Position numbers and translations under genes: made by a program
The notes under the pieces: model-generated
What the model was told of the DNA's origin: nothing
Databases searched by the model: none
What the model saw: only the letters and a program-made list of their open reading frames with translations
Assembly (NCBI RefSeq): GCF_002001015.1
Contig: NZ_MUNO01000017.1
Span: forward strand, 172,001 to 236,000
Length of the DNA stretch: 64,000 bases
Reading direction: 5' to 3'
Source: Polaromonas sp. A23
Lineage (GTDB): Bacteria > Pseudomonadota > Gammaproteobacteria > Burkholderiales > Burkholderiaceae_C
Part shown: in pieces, positions 56,557 to 63,735 of the stretch
Layout of the letters: each line of letters begins with the position of its first letter
Position numbering within the stretch: position 1 is the first letter of the stretch

Positions 56557-57384
56557 ATGAATTTCCCCATCAGCTTTGAATTTTTTCCGCCCAAGACGCC
56601 CGAAGGCGCAGACAAGCTTCGCCTGGCGCGCAGAGCGCTGTACGCCTACAAGCCCGAGTTCTGCTCCGTCACCTTTGGGGCCGGCGGCTCCACGCAGGAC
56701 GGCACCTTCGGTACTGTTGGTGAAATCCTGAAAGAGGGCGTTGACGCAGCCTGCCATTTTTCCTGCGTCGGTGCGACCAAGGCCACGGTGCGCCAGCAGC
56801 TCGCTGCCCTGCAAGCCATGGGCGTAAAGCGCCTGGTGGCCTTGCGCGGCGATTTGCCCAGCGGCTACGGCGCTGGTGGCGAGTTCCATTACGCGAGCGA
56901 CCTGGTGGCTTTCATCCGCGAATTCACGGGTGACGCCTTCCACATCGAGGTGGCGGCCTACCCCGAGATTCACCCGCAGGCCAAATCGGCCGACGCCGAC
57001 CTGCAGGCGTTTGCCGCCAAGGTCAGGGCCGGCGCCAATTCGGCCATCACCCAGTATTTTTTCAACGCAGACGCTTACTTCCGCTTCGTCGACGACGCAA
57101 AGAAGATGGGCCTGGACGTGCCGGTTGTGCCCGGCATCATGCCCATCATCAGCTCCACGCAGCTGATGCGTTTTTCCGATGCCTGCGGCGCGGAGATCCC
57201 GCGCTGGATCCGCCTGCGCCTGCAGGGCTTTGGCGACGACCTGGCTTCCATCAAGAGTTTCGGCCTGGACGTGGTGACCGACCTGTGCGACCAGCTGCGC
57301 AGCGCAGGCGTGCCCGGGATTCATTTCTACACCATGAATCAGTCGCAGGCGACGGTGGAAATCTGCAAGCGGCTCGGGAGGTGA
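56557..57384 (+). CDS. metF: 5,10-methylenetetrahydrofolate reductase
   Basis: A 275-residue TIM-barrel flavoprotein that makes 5-methyl-THF for homocysteine methylation. Landmarks are ISFEFFPPKT, FCSVTFGAGGST, RLVALRGDLPSG, EVAAYPEIHPQA, ITQYFFNADAYFRF and PGIMPI. The ATG at 56557 matches the family start; a Met four codons upstream is less likely. It is 8 bp after the methyltransferase, so it is the third gene of the methyl-cycle unit. Confidence 0.96.
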   Translation: MNFPISFEFFPPKTPEGADKLRLARRALYAYKPEFCSVTFGAGGSTQDGTFGTVGEILKEGVDAACHFSCVGATKATVRQQLAALQAMGVKRLVALRGDLPSGYGAGGEFHYASDLVAFIREFTGDAFHIEVAAYPEIHPQAKSADADLQAFAAKVRAGANSAITQYFFNADAYFRFVDDAKKMGLDVPVVPGIMPIISSTQLMRFSDACGAEIPRWIRLRLQGFGDDLASIKSFGLDVVTDLCDQLRSAGVPGIHFYTMNQSQATVEICKRLGR

Positions 57385-57480
57385 ATGTGGTGTTGATTCA
57401 TCTACGCTGGTCGATCCCCGCAAGCGGGACCCCTCGCCCTACGCTTCGTCGTCTCCAGTCGGTTGGATGAGGGATTGATT

Positions 57481-58050
57481 TTGTCCACCGGCGCTGTAAG
57501 GCTCTGGATCGCCACCAGCCTGCTGGTGTTGTCAGGCTGCACAACGCCACCTGCCTCCGACACTGCGCCTCCCGCGCCCGGCGCTTCTTCCCGCCCGGCG
57601 GCCAGGACACCCGCTGAGGCAAGCGTTGCGGCCGAACCTGCACCGGTTGCCTCACCGCTGCTGCCAGCCGGTGAGGCGCTCAGGGAGTTCGAGCAAGGCA
57701 AGGCTTCCTGGTACGGCCCCCGCTTCAACGGGCGGCGTACCGCCAGCGGCGAGCGCTACAACATGCACGAGCTGACGGCTGCGCACAGGACACTGCCTTT
57801 CGGTACGCTCGTGCGGGTGCGCAGCCTGGTCAACGGCAAAGAGGTGGATGTGCGCATCACCGACCGCGGGCCTTTCAGCCGCGGCCGCGTGATTGACCTG
57901 AGCCGCGCCGCTGCCGAGGCGATCGGCATGCTCGGGCTCGGCGTGAAGGACGTGTTGCTGCTGGTGCCGGAGTCCACCCCGCCGGTGGCCCAACCGCCAG
58001 CGGCCACAAAACGGCAGCGTACCGTCAGGCGGGTACCCGGCCCGCGCTGA
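57481..58050 (+). CDS. RlpA-like septal ring lipoprotein
   Basis: A lipoprotein of about 189 residues. The signal peptide ends LSGC, with lipidated Cys20 if the start is TTG at 57481, which has a GAGGGA site 7 bp upstream; TTGs at 57463 and 57475 are alternatives. After a Pro/Ala linker the double-psi beta-barrel (DPBB) domain has [43 protein letters not shown] and [20 protein letters not shown]. RlpA proteins cleave denuded glycan strands at the septum. No SPOR domain is present. Confidence 0.85.
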   Translation: MSTGAVRLWIATSLLVLSGCTTPPASDTAPPAPGASSRPAARTPAEASVAAEPAPVASPLLPAGEALREFEQGKASWYGPRFNGRRTASGERYNMHELTAAHRTLPFGTLVRVRSLVNGKEVDVRITDRGPFSRGRVIDLSRAAAEAIGMLGLGVKDVLLLVPESTPPVAQPPAATKRQRTVRRVPGPR

Positions 58051-58085
58051 CGGTACCGTGGCTGGAGCCGGGTACAGGCAACAAA

Positions 58086-58137
58086 TCGGCCTCCAGCCCT
58101 TATTCAGCAGGCGTAGGCAGCTCCTGAATACATAGCA
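58086..58137 (-). repeat. Interspersed repeat, copy 8
   Basis: The minus strand reads GCTATGTATTCAGGAGCTGC, then CGCCTGCTGAATAAGGGCTGGAGG. It lies in the convergent gap between the RlpA-like and GNAT genes. Confidence 0.75.
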
Positions 58138-58140
58138 ATT

Positions 58141-58605
58141 TCATGGTAATGCAGAAGGCAGCACCATGCGAAAGCTGAAGCCATGGCGCTCAAAATCCAG
58201 CGAATCGTAAAACGCATGTGCCTTCTCACGTTTGAGGTTGGACGACAGCGCGAGCTTGTAACAACCGCATTCGGCGGCCAGTGCCATGGCATGGCGCATC
58301 AGGGCCTTGCCTATGCCCTGGCCATGCGCAGCGGGGTCCACCGCCACGTCTTCAACCACCGCCGATGGCGCGCCCAGGTGGCCGAGGTTGTCCATGATGA
58401 GCAAGGCAAAGGTGCCGACCACGCGCTCCTCCACCAGGGCGACATAGAGCGTGTAGTTGGGGTAACTTGCCATGCGCTCCCAGATACGGGTGGCGTCCGG
58501 CAGGGCAAGAACATCGCCGTCGTCAATGTCGGGCTGGGCGTAGAGGCGCAGCACAGCAGGCAGATCGGACTCGAGGGCGGGGCGCAGGGTCAGTGAATTG
58601 TTCAT
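58141..58605 (-). CDS. GNAT-family N-acetyltransferase
   Basis: A 154-residue acetyltransferase. The acetyl-CoA binding core is VVEDVAVDPAAHGQGIGKALMRHAM with the R/Q-x-x-G-x-G/A motif in HGQGIGKA, followed by LALSSNLKREKAHAFYDSLDFERHGFSF. The Met at 58605 is preferred to upstream in-frame Mets. The GNAT fold is secure, but the acceptor is unknown. Confidence 0.9.
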   Translation of the reverse strand: MNNSLTLRPALESDLPAVLRLYAQPDIDDGDVLALPDATRIWERMASYPNYTLYVALVEERVVGTFALLIMDNLGHLGAPSAVVEDVAVDPAAHGQGIGKALMRHAMALAAECGCYKLALSSNLKREKAHAFYDSLDFERHGFSFRMVLPSALP

Positions 58606-58699
58606 GGCTGCACTTTTCATGGACAGCATGTCGGTGAGATGACAAGTCCACGCCCTTGCCGTGAAAATCCGCTATCGTGGCGGGTCACTGGAGGCAAAC

Positions 58700-59230
58700 A
58701 TGAAACTTCGCGGCCGGGTTGTTTTGTTCGTTGGTTTGGCAGCGTTGCCCTTCGCTGTGCTTGCGCAGGAGAAGGCGAATGCGCAACAGGAACGCGGGAA
58801 TCATTTCAACGATCCCTTTCTGCAAGTGACCTCGGCCATGCCCGGCTGCCCAGTGCCCGAGGGCCCGATGTTCACGCAGCAACAGGTGCGTGCCGAAGCA
58901 CATGTGCGTGCCCAGCACGGCGGCAGCTGCTTCCGCTCGGGCCGGTGCCGCCTCCCCAACTCCTATCTCTACGACAAGGAGATCATTCCCCGCATGGTCA
59001 GCTACCTGCAGCAAGACGGCCGCTTCAACAACACCAGCGTCTGGGTGCTGGGAGAGCGGCGGCTGGTGACACTGATGGGTTGCGTGCAGTCTCAGGAACA
59101 GTCCCGGGCGATGGAGCAGGCTGTGATGCTGGTTGATGACGTCATGGGCGTGGTCAATTATTTGAGTGTGGGTACCACGTCCAAGTCGAAATACGGCGTC
59201 GCGGCGGTGGAGTCGAAGACGGCTCGGTAA
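58700..59230 (+). CDS. Exported BON-domain protein
   Basis: A 176-residue periplasmic protein. The signal peptide ends FAVLAQ (about residue 22). The C-terminal half is a BON-like domain (VSYLQQDGRFNNTSVWVLGERRLVTLMGCVQSQEQSRAMEQAVMLVDDVMGVVNYLSV), found in proteins that bind phospholipids or keep the envelope intact. The N-terminal half holds a Cys motif (GSCFRSGRCRLP). A GGAGG site 7 bp before the ATG supports the start. Confidence 0.82.
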   Translation: MKLRGRVVLFVGLAALPFAVLAQEKANAQQERGNHFNDPFLQVTSAMPGCPVPEGPMFTQQQVRAEAHVRAQHGGSCFRSGRCRLPNSYLYDKEIIPRMVSYLQQDGRFNNTSVWVLGERRLVTLMGCVQSQEQSRAMEQAVMLVDDVMGVVNYLSVGTTSKSKYGVAAVESKTAR

Positions 59231-59239
59231 GTACCGGCC

Positions 59240-59518
59240 TCAGTCGTGGGTGTCCCGCGACTGGAACTCGATGCCCCCGATGTAAGGAAACAGCAGGTTG
59301 TAAACCCAGCATCCGATCGCGACTGACAGGTAGCCCATGACCAGGTAGATGACGGGAAAAGCCAGAATGGCCAGCGCCGACATGCCCGCGCCCTGGTGCG
59401 CGAAAGGAGCGGCGATCAGCATGAAGGGAATCACGAAAACCAGCGAGCTCACGGCCATGAGCACTGCGAAAACCTTGGCGTTTTGGTGTGGGGAAAAGCG
59501 TTCGATTTGTTTTTTCAT
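59240..59518 (-). CDS. Small membrane protein, unknown
   Basis: A 92-residue protein with two or three spans (about 15-37, 45-62 and 65-80) and the start MKKQIERFSPHQNAKVF, where a charged amphipathic end precedes the membrane. The C-terminus is LLFPYIGGIEFQSRD. A longer in-frame start upstream is possible. It is convergent with the BON gene, 9 bp apart. No recognised function. Confidence 0.7.
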   Translation of the reverse strand: MKKQIERFSPHQNAKVFAVLMAVSSLVFVIPFMLIAAPFAHQGAGMSALAILAFPVIYLVMGYLSVAIGCWVYNLLFPYIGGIEFQSRDTHD

Positions 59519-59586
59519 GATGTGGCGTCTCCATGCGCCTGAGGGTTGATTCATCGGCACGATGGCCGCTCGCTTGCTCGTAGATG

Positions 59587-60153
59587 CTATCGGGTCAGCT
59601 TTGACGATATGGCGTGTTGAAGTCTAGTCAGACAGCCTTTCTCCATAACCACGACGGCATCAACACGGACATCGTTGTCTAGCTTGAAAATAAAATGATC
59701 TGGCTGCGGCAAGTATTTGACATAACCGGACCCGTGTGGTCCGGTTGTTACGTGCATTGGTACGGCGATTCCCGGTTTAAATTCACCAACCTCTTTGAGC
59801 TGCTCGTACGTTATGCAAATCACAGAGGGGCTAAAGCTGGTCTTGACAGAGCCTGTGTAAACCTTGTCAACGCCCGCGTTAAATCTGATCTGTGTGTTCC
59901 AGACCGCATTGGGTCTGGACGAGTAAAAAACGATTTCCTGATCGTAGGGCTGATTCGGTGGGGAATTGCTCGTATCAAGGCCAAGGTACACGGTTATCCG
60001 GCGGCCTATGGGTATGTCAACTTTCTGAATAAATTCCCGATACCGTTTTGGCCACGTATCCGGAATGGACTCGAAAGACGCGCATGACGTCAATAGGAGT
60101 GCTGTCACCAACCCCACAGTTGTGCACTTGATCGTTTTGAAGAGTCGGCTCAT
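59587..60153 (-). CDS. Putative lipoprotein, unknown
   Basis: A 188-residue lipoprotein beginning MSRLFKTIKCTT and lipidated at Cys24 (LLLTSCASFES). The mature part is beta-rich, with PIGRRITVYLGLDTSNSPPNQPYDQEIVFYSSRP. A GAGGAATTT site lies before the ATG. It begins a string of minus-strand genes of unknown function, AT-richer than the surrounding DNA. No family recognised. Confidence 0.72.
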   Translation of the reverse strand: MSRLFKTIKCTTVGLVTALLLTSCASFESIPDTWPKRYREFIQKVDIPIGRRITVYLGLDTSNSPPNQPYDQEIVFYSSRPNAVWNTQIRFNAGVDKVYTGSVKTSFSPSVICITYEQLKEVGEFKPGIAVPMHVTTGPHGSGYVKYLPQPDHFIFKLDNDVRVDAVVVMEKGCLTRLQHAISSKLTR

Positions 60154-60211
60154 AAATTCCTCGAATAAGTCCCAGACGTGCACGCACACTGCTATTGAGT
60201 TGTCCAAGCCT

Positions 60212-60706
60212 TTAAGGCCGCAATCGCCCCGCAGCCACATCGTGCCAAAAATCCATCGATACGCCGGACGCCAGAATCGCTGCGACAGCCGTTCCCGGTG
60301 CGACCCACTTGATGTAAGGCGTTGGGTCGCCTTTGATCACCTCGAACTTCACCCGCGTTCCGTACGAGTGGGCGACGCCTTGAACCGGGTTGGCCAGTTT
60401 CCCCTCCACCCAGTCTGCATAGTCGGGCGTTGAGTCTTCGTTCTCCCTGAAGTGGAGAAGCCGTTGGTAATCCGACTGCGACACCTCGACCCAGCAGATA
60501 CATCCCAACGGATCACCCTCAGTTTCAGCCAGCGGCAGCTCGATCTCGCAATGCACAAAGAACTGGTTGTCCGCCGCGTGGCACATCGATTTGCTGTCTT
60601 CCTCCACATCAATGACGCGGCCCCGGTCTGTTTCCGGCGCGTTCCACATGAAGTAGCGGGGAAGTTCGTCGTGCGTGTTGCCGCAGTGTGCGCATTGGTA
60701 GGGCAT
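60212..60706 (-). CDS. DUF2199-type protein
   Basis: A 164-residue cytoplasmic protein. The N-terminal CAHCGNTHDELPRYFMWNAPE gives a zinc-like CxxC-type motif, and later SMCHAADNQFFVHCEIELPL and DPLGCICWVEVSQSDYQRLL fit the DUF2199 family. The front of the long reading frame is shadow; the ATG at 60706 starts MPYQCAHCGN. DUF2199-type proteins are often found among orphan immunity-like genes, but no toxin is visible here. Confidence 0.75.
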   Translation of the reverse strand: MPYQCAHCGNTHDELPRYFMWNAPETDRGRVIDVEEDSKSMCHAADNQFFVHCEIELPLAETEGDPLGCICWVEVSQSDYQRLLHFRENEDSTPDYADWVEGKLANPVQGVAHSYGTRVKFEVIKGDPTPYIKWVAPGTAVAAILASGVSMDFWHDVAAGRLRP

Positions 60707-60770
60707 GGGTTCCTGAGCGAAAAAGAAAGTTGGGTGGTTTCCTGCGGGATGTGTTGTCTCCGCTTGACAG

Positions 60771-61055
60771 TCAACTGCCTCCGCCAAAGCTCGAAAACGG
60801 AAAACAAACCACGGAAACAATCTTCGGAAAACAAATGCCGAGTGTGACCCCAAGGACTATGGACCCCAAAGCCCACCAACCCAAGGTAGACAGAGAGACC
60901 GGCAAGGGACCAAGCGCGAGCCTGCCAAGAATGCCGATCCAGAAGCAGCCCATGCCTCCGATGAGGGCGCCGACGATGCGATCACGCCGCGTCACCGGGG
61001 CGTGCCACCACCGCGCGAAGTTTTGAAATCTGCGCCGGAAAAACCCGTTCATCAT
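60771..61055 (-). CDS. Small membrane protein, unknown
   Basis: A 94-residue protein starting MMNGFFRRRFQNFARWWHAPVTRRDR, a basic amphipathic end. Two membrane spans follow (about 27-50 and 55-85). It is the fourth of the minus-strand accessory genes. The precise start (61055 or 61052) and function are not determined. Confidence 0.6.
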   Translation of the reverse strand: MMNGFFRRRFQNFARWWHAPVTRRDRIVGALIGGMGCFWIGILGRLALGPLPVSLSTLGWWALGSIVLGVTLGICFPKIVSVVCFPFSSFGGGS

Positions 61056-61085
61056 TTTTTTAGCGTCTGATGTGAAATGAAGTGG

Positions 61086-61514
61086 CTACGCTGCCACCTT
61101 GTTGGCGTACCAGCGTGCGCCTGCGCCGGTAAACAGCCAGTACAGCGCGACTATTTCCAAAATTGAACTGAGCCAGATATTGGCCTCTGTCCACCATGGC
61201 GCAGGTATTTCAGACGGCAATAAAAAATACCCGGCGGCGCTGATGACGGCGAAAACGAGCAAGGTGATTCGCGCCCAGTTTTTGCGCCTTGCCGCAAAGG
61301 TGATCAACGTGGCATACAAGCCCAAAAGAACCAGAAAAACAATGACAAGGAAAGCTGTTTCACCAGCCATGTCGGGCTCGGGAAACATCAGCGTGAGACC
61401 TGCATCGACAACGACCAGCAGTTGCGTGATCCAGAGCAGGATGATGGCCTGGCGGACTTGGGGTGGGATATCGGGTTGGAACATTTGTTTTGTGTTGACA
61501 GGGCCAGACATCAT
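61086..61514 (-). CDS. Membrane protein, unknown
   Basis: A 142-residue protein with four predicted spans: about 22-42, 52-72, 80-98 and 110-130. The N-terminus is hydrophilic (MMSGPVNTKQMFQPDIPPQVRQ). Its ATG overlaps the stop of the 61511-61891 gene by four bases, so the two are translated together. No family assigned. Confidence 0.68.
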   Translation of the reverse strand: MMSGPVNTKQMFQPDIPPQVRQAIILLWITQLLVVVDAGLTLMFPEPDMAGETAFLVIVFLVLLGLYATLITFAARRKNWARITLLVFAVISAAGYFLLPSEIPAPWWTEANIWLSSILEIVALYWLFTGAGARWYANKVAA

Positions 61515-61891
61515 TCGTCATTGCCCCACTGGCTGATGTCGTCGACGGGTTGTGGAAGACGCTCCTCAAGCCACTTGGCGACAGTATCAGGTCTGAAAGT
61601 GGAATCTGAGCACTCTATAACCCAGGAAAGAAACTCGCTTGGCCCACCGTTCATGTAAGGCGGTGGCGAGACGGGTTTGAATACGGTTGGCAGACGCTCT
61701 TCGACTGAAAGATAGTTCAAAACGTGGCCAAGTTCTTGAACCACATGCCAGGCGAGCTTGTTGTCAATGTCGATGGAGAACTTGACCCACCACAGGCCAT
61801 CGTTCTCCAACCCGTGACCCAGGGAGGGATGGACACCGGGGATCGACTTGAGGAAAGACTCAAGGGAGATGAAGTCGCGCTCGGTTTTCAT
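61511..61891 (-). CDS. Hypothetical protein, possible immunity-type
   Basis: A 126-residue acidic protein. It starts MKTERDFISLESFLKSIPGVHPSLGHG and ends QPVDDISQWGNDE. The sequence has the Trp-rich, low-similarity look of many small immunity or phage-neighbour proteins, but I recognise no family. It is coupled to the membrane gene 61086-61514 by a four-base overlap. Confidence 0.62.
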   Translation of the reverse strand: MKTERDFISLESFLKSIPGVHPSLGHGLENDGLWWVKFSIDIDNKLAWHVVQELGHVLNYLSVEERLPTVFKPVSPPPYMNGGPSEFLSWVIECSDSTFRPDTVAKWLEERLPQPVDDISQWGNDE

Positions 61892-61921
61892 GACGTTCCG
61901 TGTTGGCCGACTAGTTAGAGT

Positions 61922-62203
61922 TCATCGCTCGATCCTGCCGACACAGATAGTAAGGAAGAGAGAAAAAAGTAGGAGCAGGCCGCCGATGGCCGCCAACCAG
62001 CCTGCGTAATGAGCAAACGCTCCGCTTGCTGCGAGAGCCTGAAATGTAGACGCCCAAGTTTCCGGATTTCCCACGGTGTTTCTCACAGCTATCACTGCCT
62101 ACGCGAGGGCCACAATACCTAATGCGATGAGCCAATTGCGCAGAGCGCGCAGAAATTCTAGGCGAGCGAGACGGCTCAATTGATCATGCGAAGAGATCGG
62201 CAT
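61922..62203 (-). pseudogene. Small membrane protein gene interrupted by an amber stop
   Basis: Reading minus from 62203, the frame encodes MPISSHDQLSRLARLEFLRA and a membrane segment NWLIALGIVALA, then a TAG at 62099-62101 (codon 35). It continues in the same frame through VRNTVGNPETWASTFQALAASGAFAHY and a second span to a TGA at 61922. The two halves join naturally, so this is probably a single 93-residue gene broken by one base change, or a readthrough or sequencing error. No start codon with a ribosome site is seen for the second half. Confidence 0.6.
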
Positions 62204-62220
62204 CAATGAACTCTACGTTG

Positions 62221-62287
62221 ACGTAACCGGCGACCAGGAATAGATGCGCGGGAAGCGCACGAACGCATCTGGGCGACCGTGTTGACT
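62221..62287 (-). other. Weaker attC-like site
   Basis: Read on the minus strand: AGTCAAC, a hairpin AGATGCG / CGCATCT (62238-62268 approximately), and GTTACGT. The ends keep the AAC...GTT core but miss the full RYYYAAC/GTTRRRY consensus. It lies 35 bp after the stop of the gene above and 18 bp before the disrupted gene, the spacing expected for a cassette boundary. Confidence 0.3.
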
Positions 62288-62321
62288 GACCAGCTGGACC
62301 GGACCGCCGCGGCAGGATTGA

Positions 62322-62918
62322 TCACTTGTTCGTGCTCCCCAAGCCATTTGACGCCGAAAGGCACAGCGCCTTTCCTTCGTCGATGAGCGGTTCGAATGCT
62401 GACTTCGTATCGTTGTGAATCGAAAGAACGTTCCAGGATAGATGGTTGATTGCCTCGTCCAACTGCTCCAAAGCGCCCTCGATTTCTTTCAGATTCATCT
62501 TGTTGTCGACATAGAAGGCGTCTTCATTGCCTCGTGCGGTTCGATGCGCGATGTTGAAATGCCTCCAGTTCTTGATCTTCGCCAGAGGACTGCTCTTTTC
62601 CGACAAGCACGCCTCTGCTTCTGGAAGCAGGGTCTTCAATTCGGCATCCCCATACCTGCGCACCAACGTGATCAAGTTTGGTAGGGAGTATGTGCTGCCA
62701 GTGGAGTCAATGATCGTGCCCACCTTCGCGAAAAGGGCGTCAAAGATCCCGCGCCACAGCTGCTCTAGCAACCAAGGAAAGCGCTGGACAACGGCCGGTG
62801 AAGCCTTGGAGCCCTCATGCACTCCCTTCAGCAAGTAGAAGTAGCTCCAAGCCTGAGCCATAGCTTTACCAAGTGCCTCGACCATCGCTTCGAGGTTCGC
62901 GCGCTGATCTGGATTCAT
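62322..62918 (-). CDS. HEPN/AbiU2-like protein
   Basis: About 198 residues, starting at the ATG for MNPDQRANLEAMVEALG; a TTG six codons upstream is inside the attC-like site. The protein is mostly helical. It carries NWRHFNIAHRTARG (about residues 118-131), which fits the R-x(4-6)-H core of HEPN domains, and the phrase arrangement resembles AbiU2. HEPN proteins are often RNases in abortive-infection or toxin systems. No catalytic proof and no antitoxin partner is evident. It is flanked by attC-like sites, as expected for a captured gene cassette. Confidence 0.6.
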   Translation of the reverse strand: MNPDQRANLEAMVEALGKAMAQAWSYFYLLKGVHEGSKASPAVVQRFPWLLEQLWRGIFDALFAKVGTIIDSTGSTYSLPNLITLVRRYGDAELKTLLPEAEACLSEKSSPLAKIKNWRHFNIAHRTARGNEDAFYVDNKMNLKEIEGALEQLDEAINHLSWNVLSIHNDTKSAFEPLIDEGKALCLSASNGLGSTNK

Positions 62919-62930
62919 CTTTATCGTACG

Positions 62931-63002
62931 GTTCAACGTCGAAGGTAAGAGGCGCGTAGTCGGCTCGCCGGCGGAGCGTCCCTCTTGACCGAAATGTTAG
63001 AC
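62931..63002 (-). other. Integron attC-like recombination site
   Basis: Read on the minus strand: GTCTAAC (RYYYAAC, 63002-62996), 5-nt spacer, GGTCAAGAGG pairing with CCTCTTACC around one extra unpaired base, then a 6-nt spacer and GTTGAAC (GTTRRRY, 62937-62931). Core boxes, unpaired spacers and an extrahelical base are the defining parts of attC. The site sits 15 bp after the stop of 63018-63494 and 12 bp before the ATG of 62322-62918, as in a cassette array. Confidence 0.6.
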
Positions 63003-63017
63003 ATAGGCAACGTGGCC

Positions 63018-63494
63018 CTAATAGAGTTTGATTTCCAAGACGAGATCAGTGATTCGATGTGCAATGCTCTCATGATTTAGCCTTCCAGAAAGCTCCAGAA
63101 GGTTCTGTTTTTTGGTTCCGTTTTTGAATTCCGGGTCACCTTCGGTTTCCCAATAAAACGTTTTTGGAACGATGATGTGAGCAATATCAGCATAGTCAAA
63201 AGGCTGGCTCCAAAGACCACCATCTTCGATTTGAGTATCAAGAATTTCCGAATAGTCAGGAACGCCACAAGTCCAATAGTGAATCCCACCAAACTTCAAC
63301 GCTCGAAAGGTTGTCCATGCGCACCATGACTCGCTAAGGCGCGAGTTATGGGCTCCTTGCCCAAGGACCTCGCGACACGCGAGAAAGAATTTTTTCCACT
63401 GGTCATTGCGCATGATGTCTAACGTAATGTATAGAGCAAGATCTGCTCGATAAACTGGCCCGTGCTCGATATTCTGGGTCTGCCAAATGTGCAC
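63018..63494 (-). CDS. Hypothetical cassette-like protein
   Basis: A 158-residue protein of unknown function, read from GTG at 63494. It is AT-richer than the surrounding chromosome and rich in aromatic residues (CREVLGQGAHNSRLSESWCAWTTFRALKFGGIHYWTCG, YADIAHIIVPKTFYWETEGDPEF). It has no recognisable motif. It lies just before an attC-like site (62931-63002) on its coding strand, which fits a horizontally acquired integron cassette. An attI or integrase is not visible. Confidence 0.6.
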   Translation of the reverse strand: MHIWQTQNIEHGPVYRADLALYITLDIMRNDQWKKFFLACREVLGQGAHNSRLSESWCAWTTFRALKFGGIHYWTCGVPDYSEILDTQIEDGGLWSQPFDYADIAHIIVPKTFYWETEGDPEFKNGTKKQNLLELSGRLNHESIAHRITDLVLEIKLY

Positions 63495-63672
63495 AAGTCG
63501 TTGTTTTTAAAAGAATATTCCATCTTTGCCGCTACTCCTCAGCCAGATAAATAAGCGCCAAACCCCGCAGCCGGAGTTTAGGCGCTGCAGAGCGCGCCGC
63601 GCATCTCCCATTTGGACGGCCCTTTTTGCCGACCGCAAAACCCCTAGATCGCCATGGCAAAAACCTTGAACC
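63495..63672. other. Non-coding divergent region with hairpin
   Basis: No gene is seen between the cassette-like gene and the promoter at 63673. An inverted repeat AGCGCCAAAC (63555-63564) / GTTTAGGCGCT (63577-63587) with one bulged base is the only clear structure. Confidence 0.5.
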
Positions 63673-63717
63673 TTGATCTGCGTCATTGATTTCCTATAAT
63701 TTCAGTAATTCCTGAAA
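63673..63717 (+). promoter_or_regulatory. Promoter and operator of the GbsR/MarR-type gene
   Basis: -35 TTGATC (63673-63678), 16-bp spacer, -10 TATAAT (63695-63700). TTTCAG (63700-63705) and CTGAAA (63712-63717) are perfect inverted arms overlapping the -10 box by one base, a likely autoregulatory operator. Confidence 0.7.
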
Positions 63718-63735
63718 ATTCAAGAAAATCAAGCC

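Noticed and set aside
61911..62135. A 74-codon minus-strand frame
   Set aside because: Another frame of the same strand (61922-62203) gives a clear two-span membrane protein interrupted by a single stop, so this Arg/Ser-rich frame is the shadow.
63555..63587. The AGCGCC...GGCGCT hairpin considered as another attC site
   Set aside because: The arms contain GCCTAAAC and GTTTGGC, which do not satisfy RYYYAAC and GTTRRRY and leave no inner stem with spacers.
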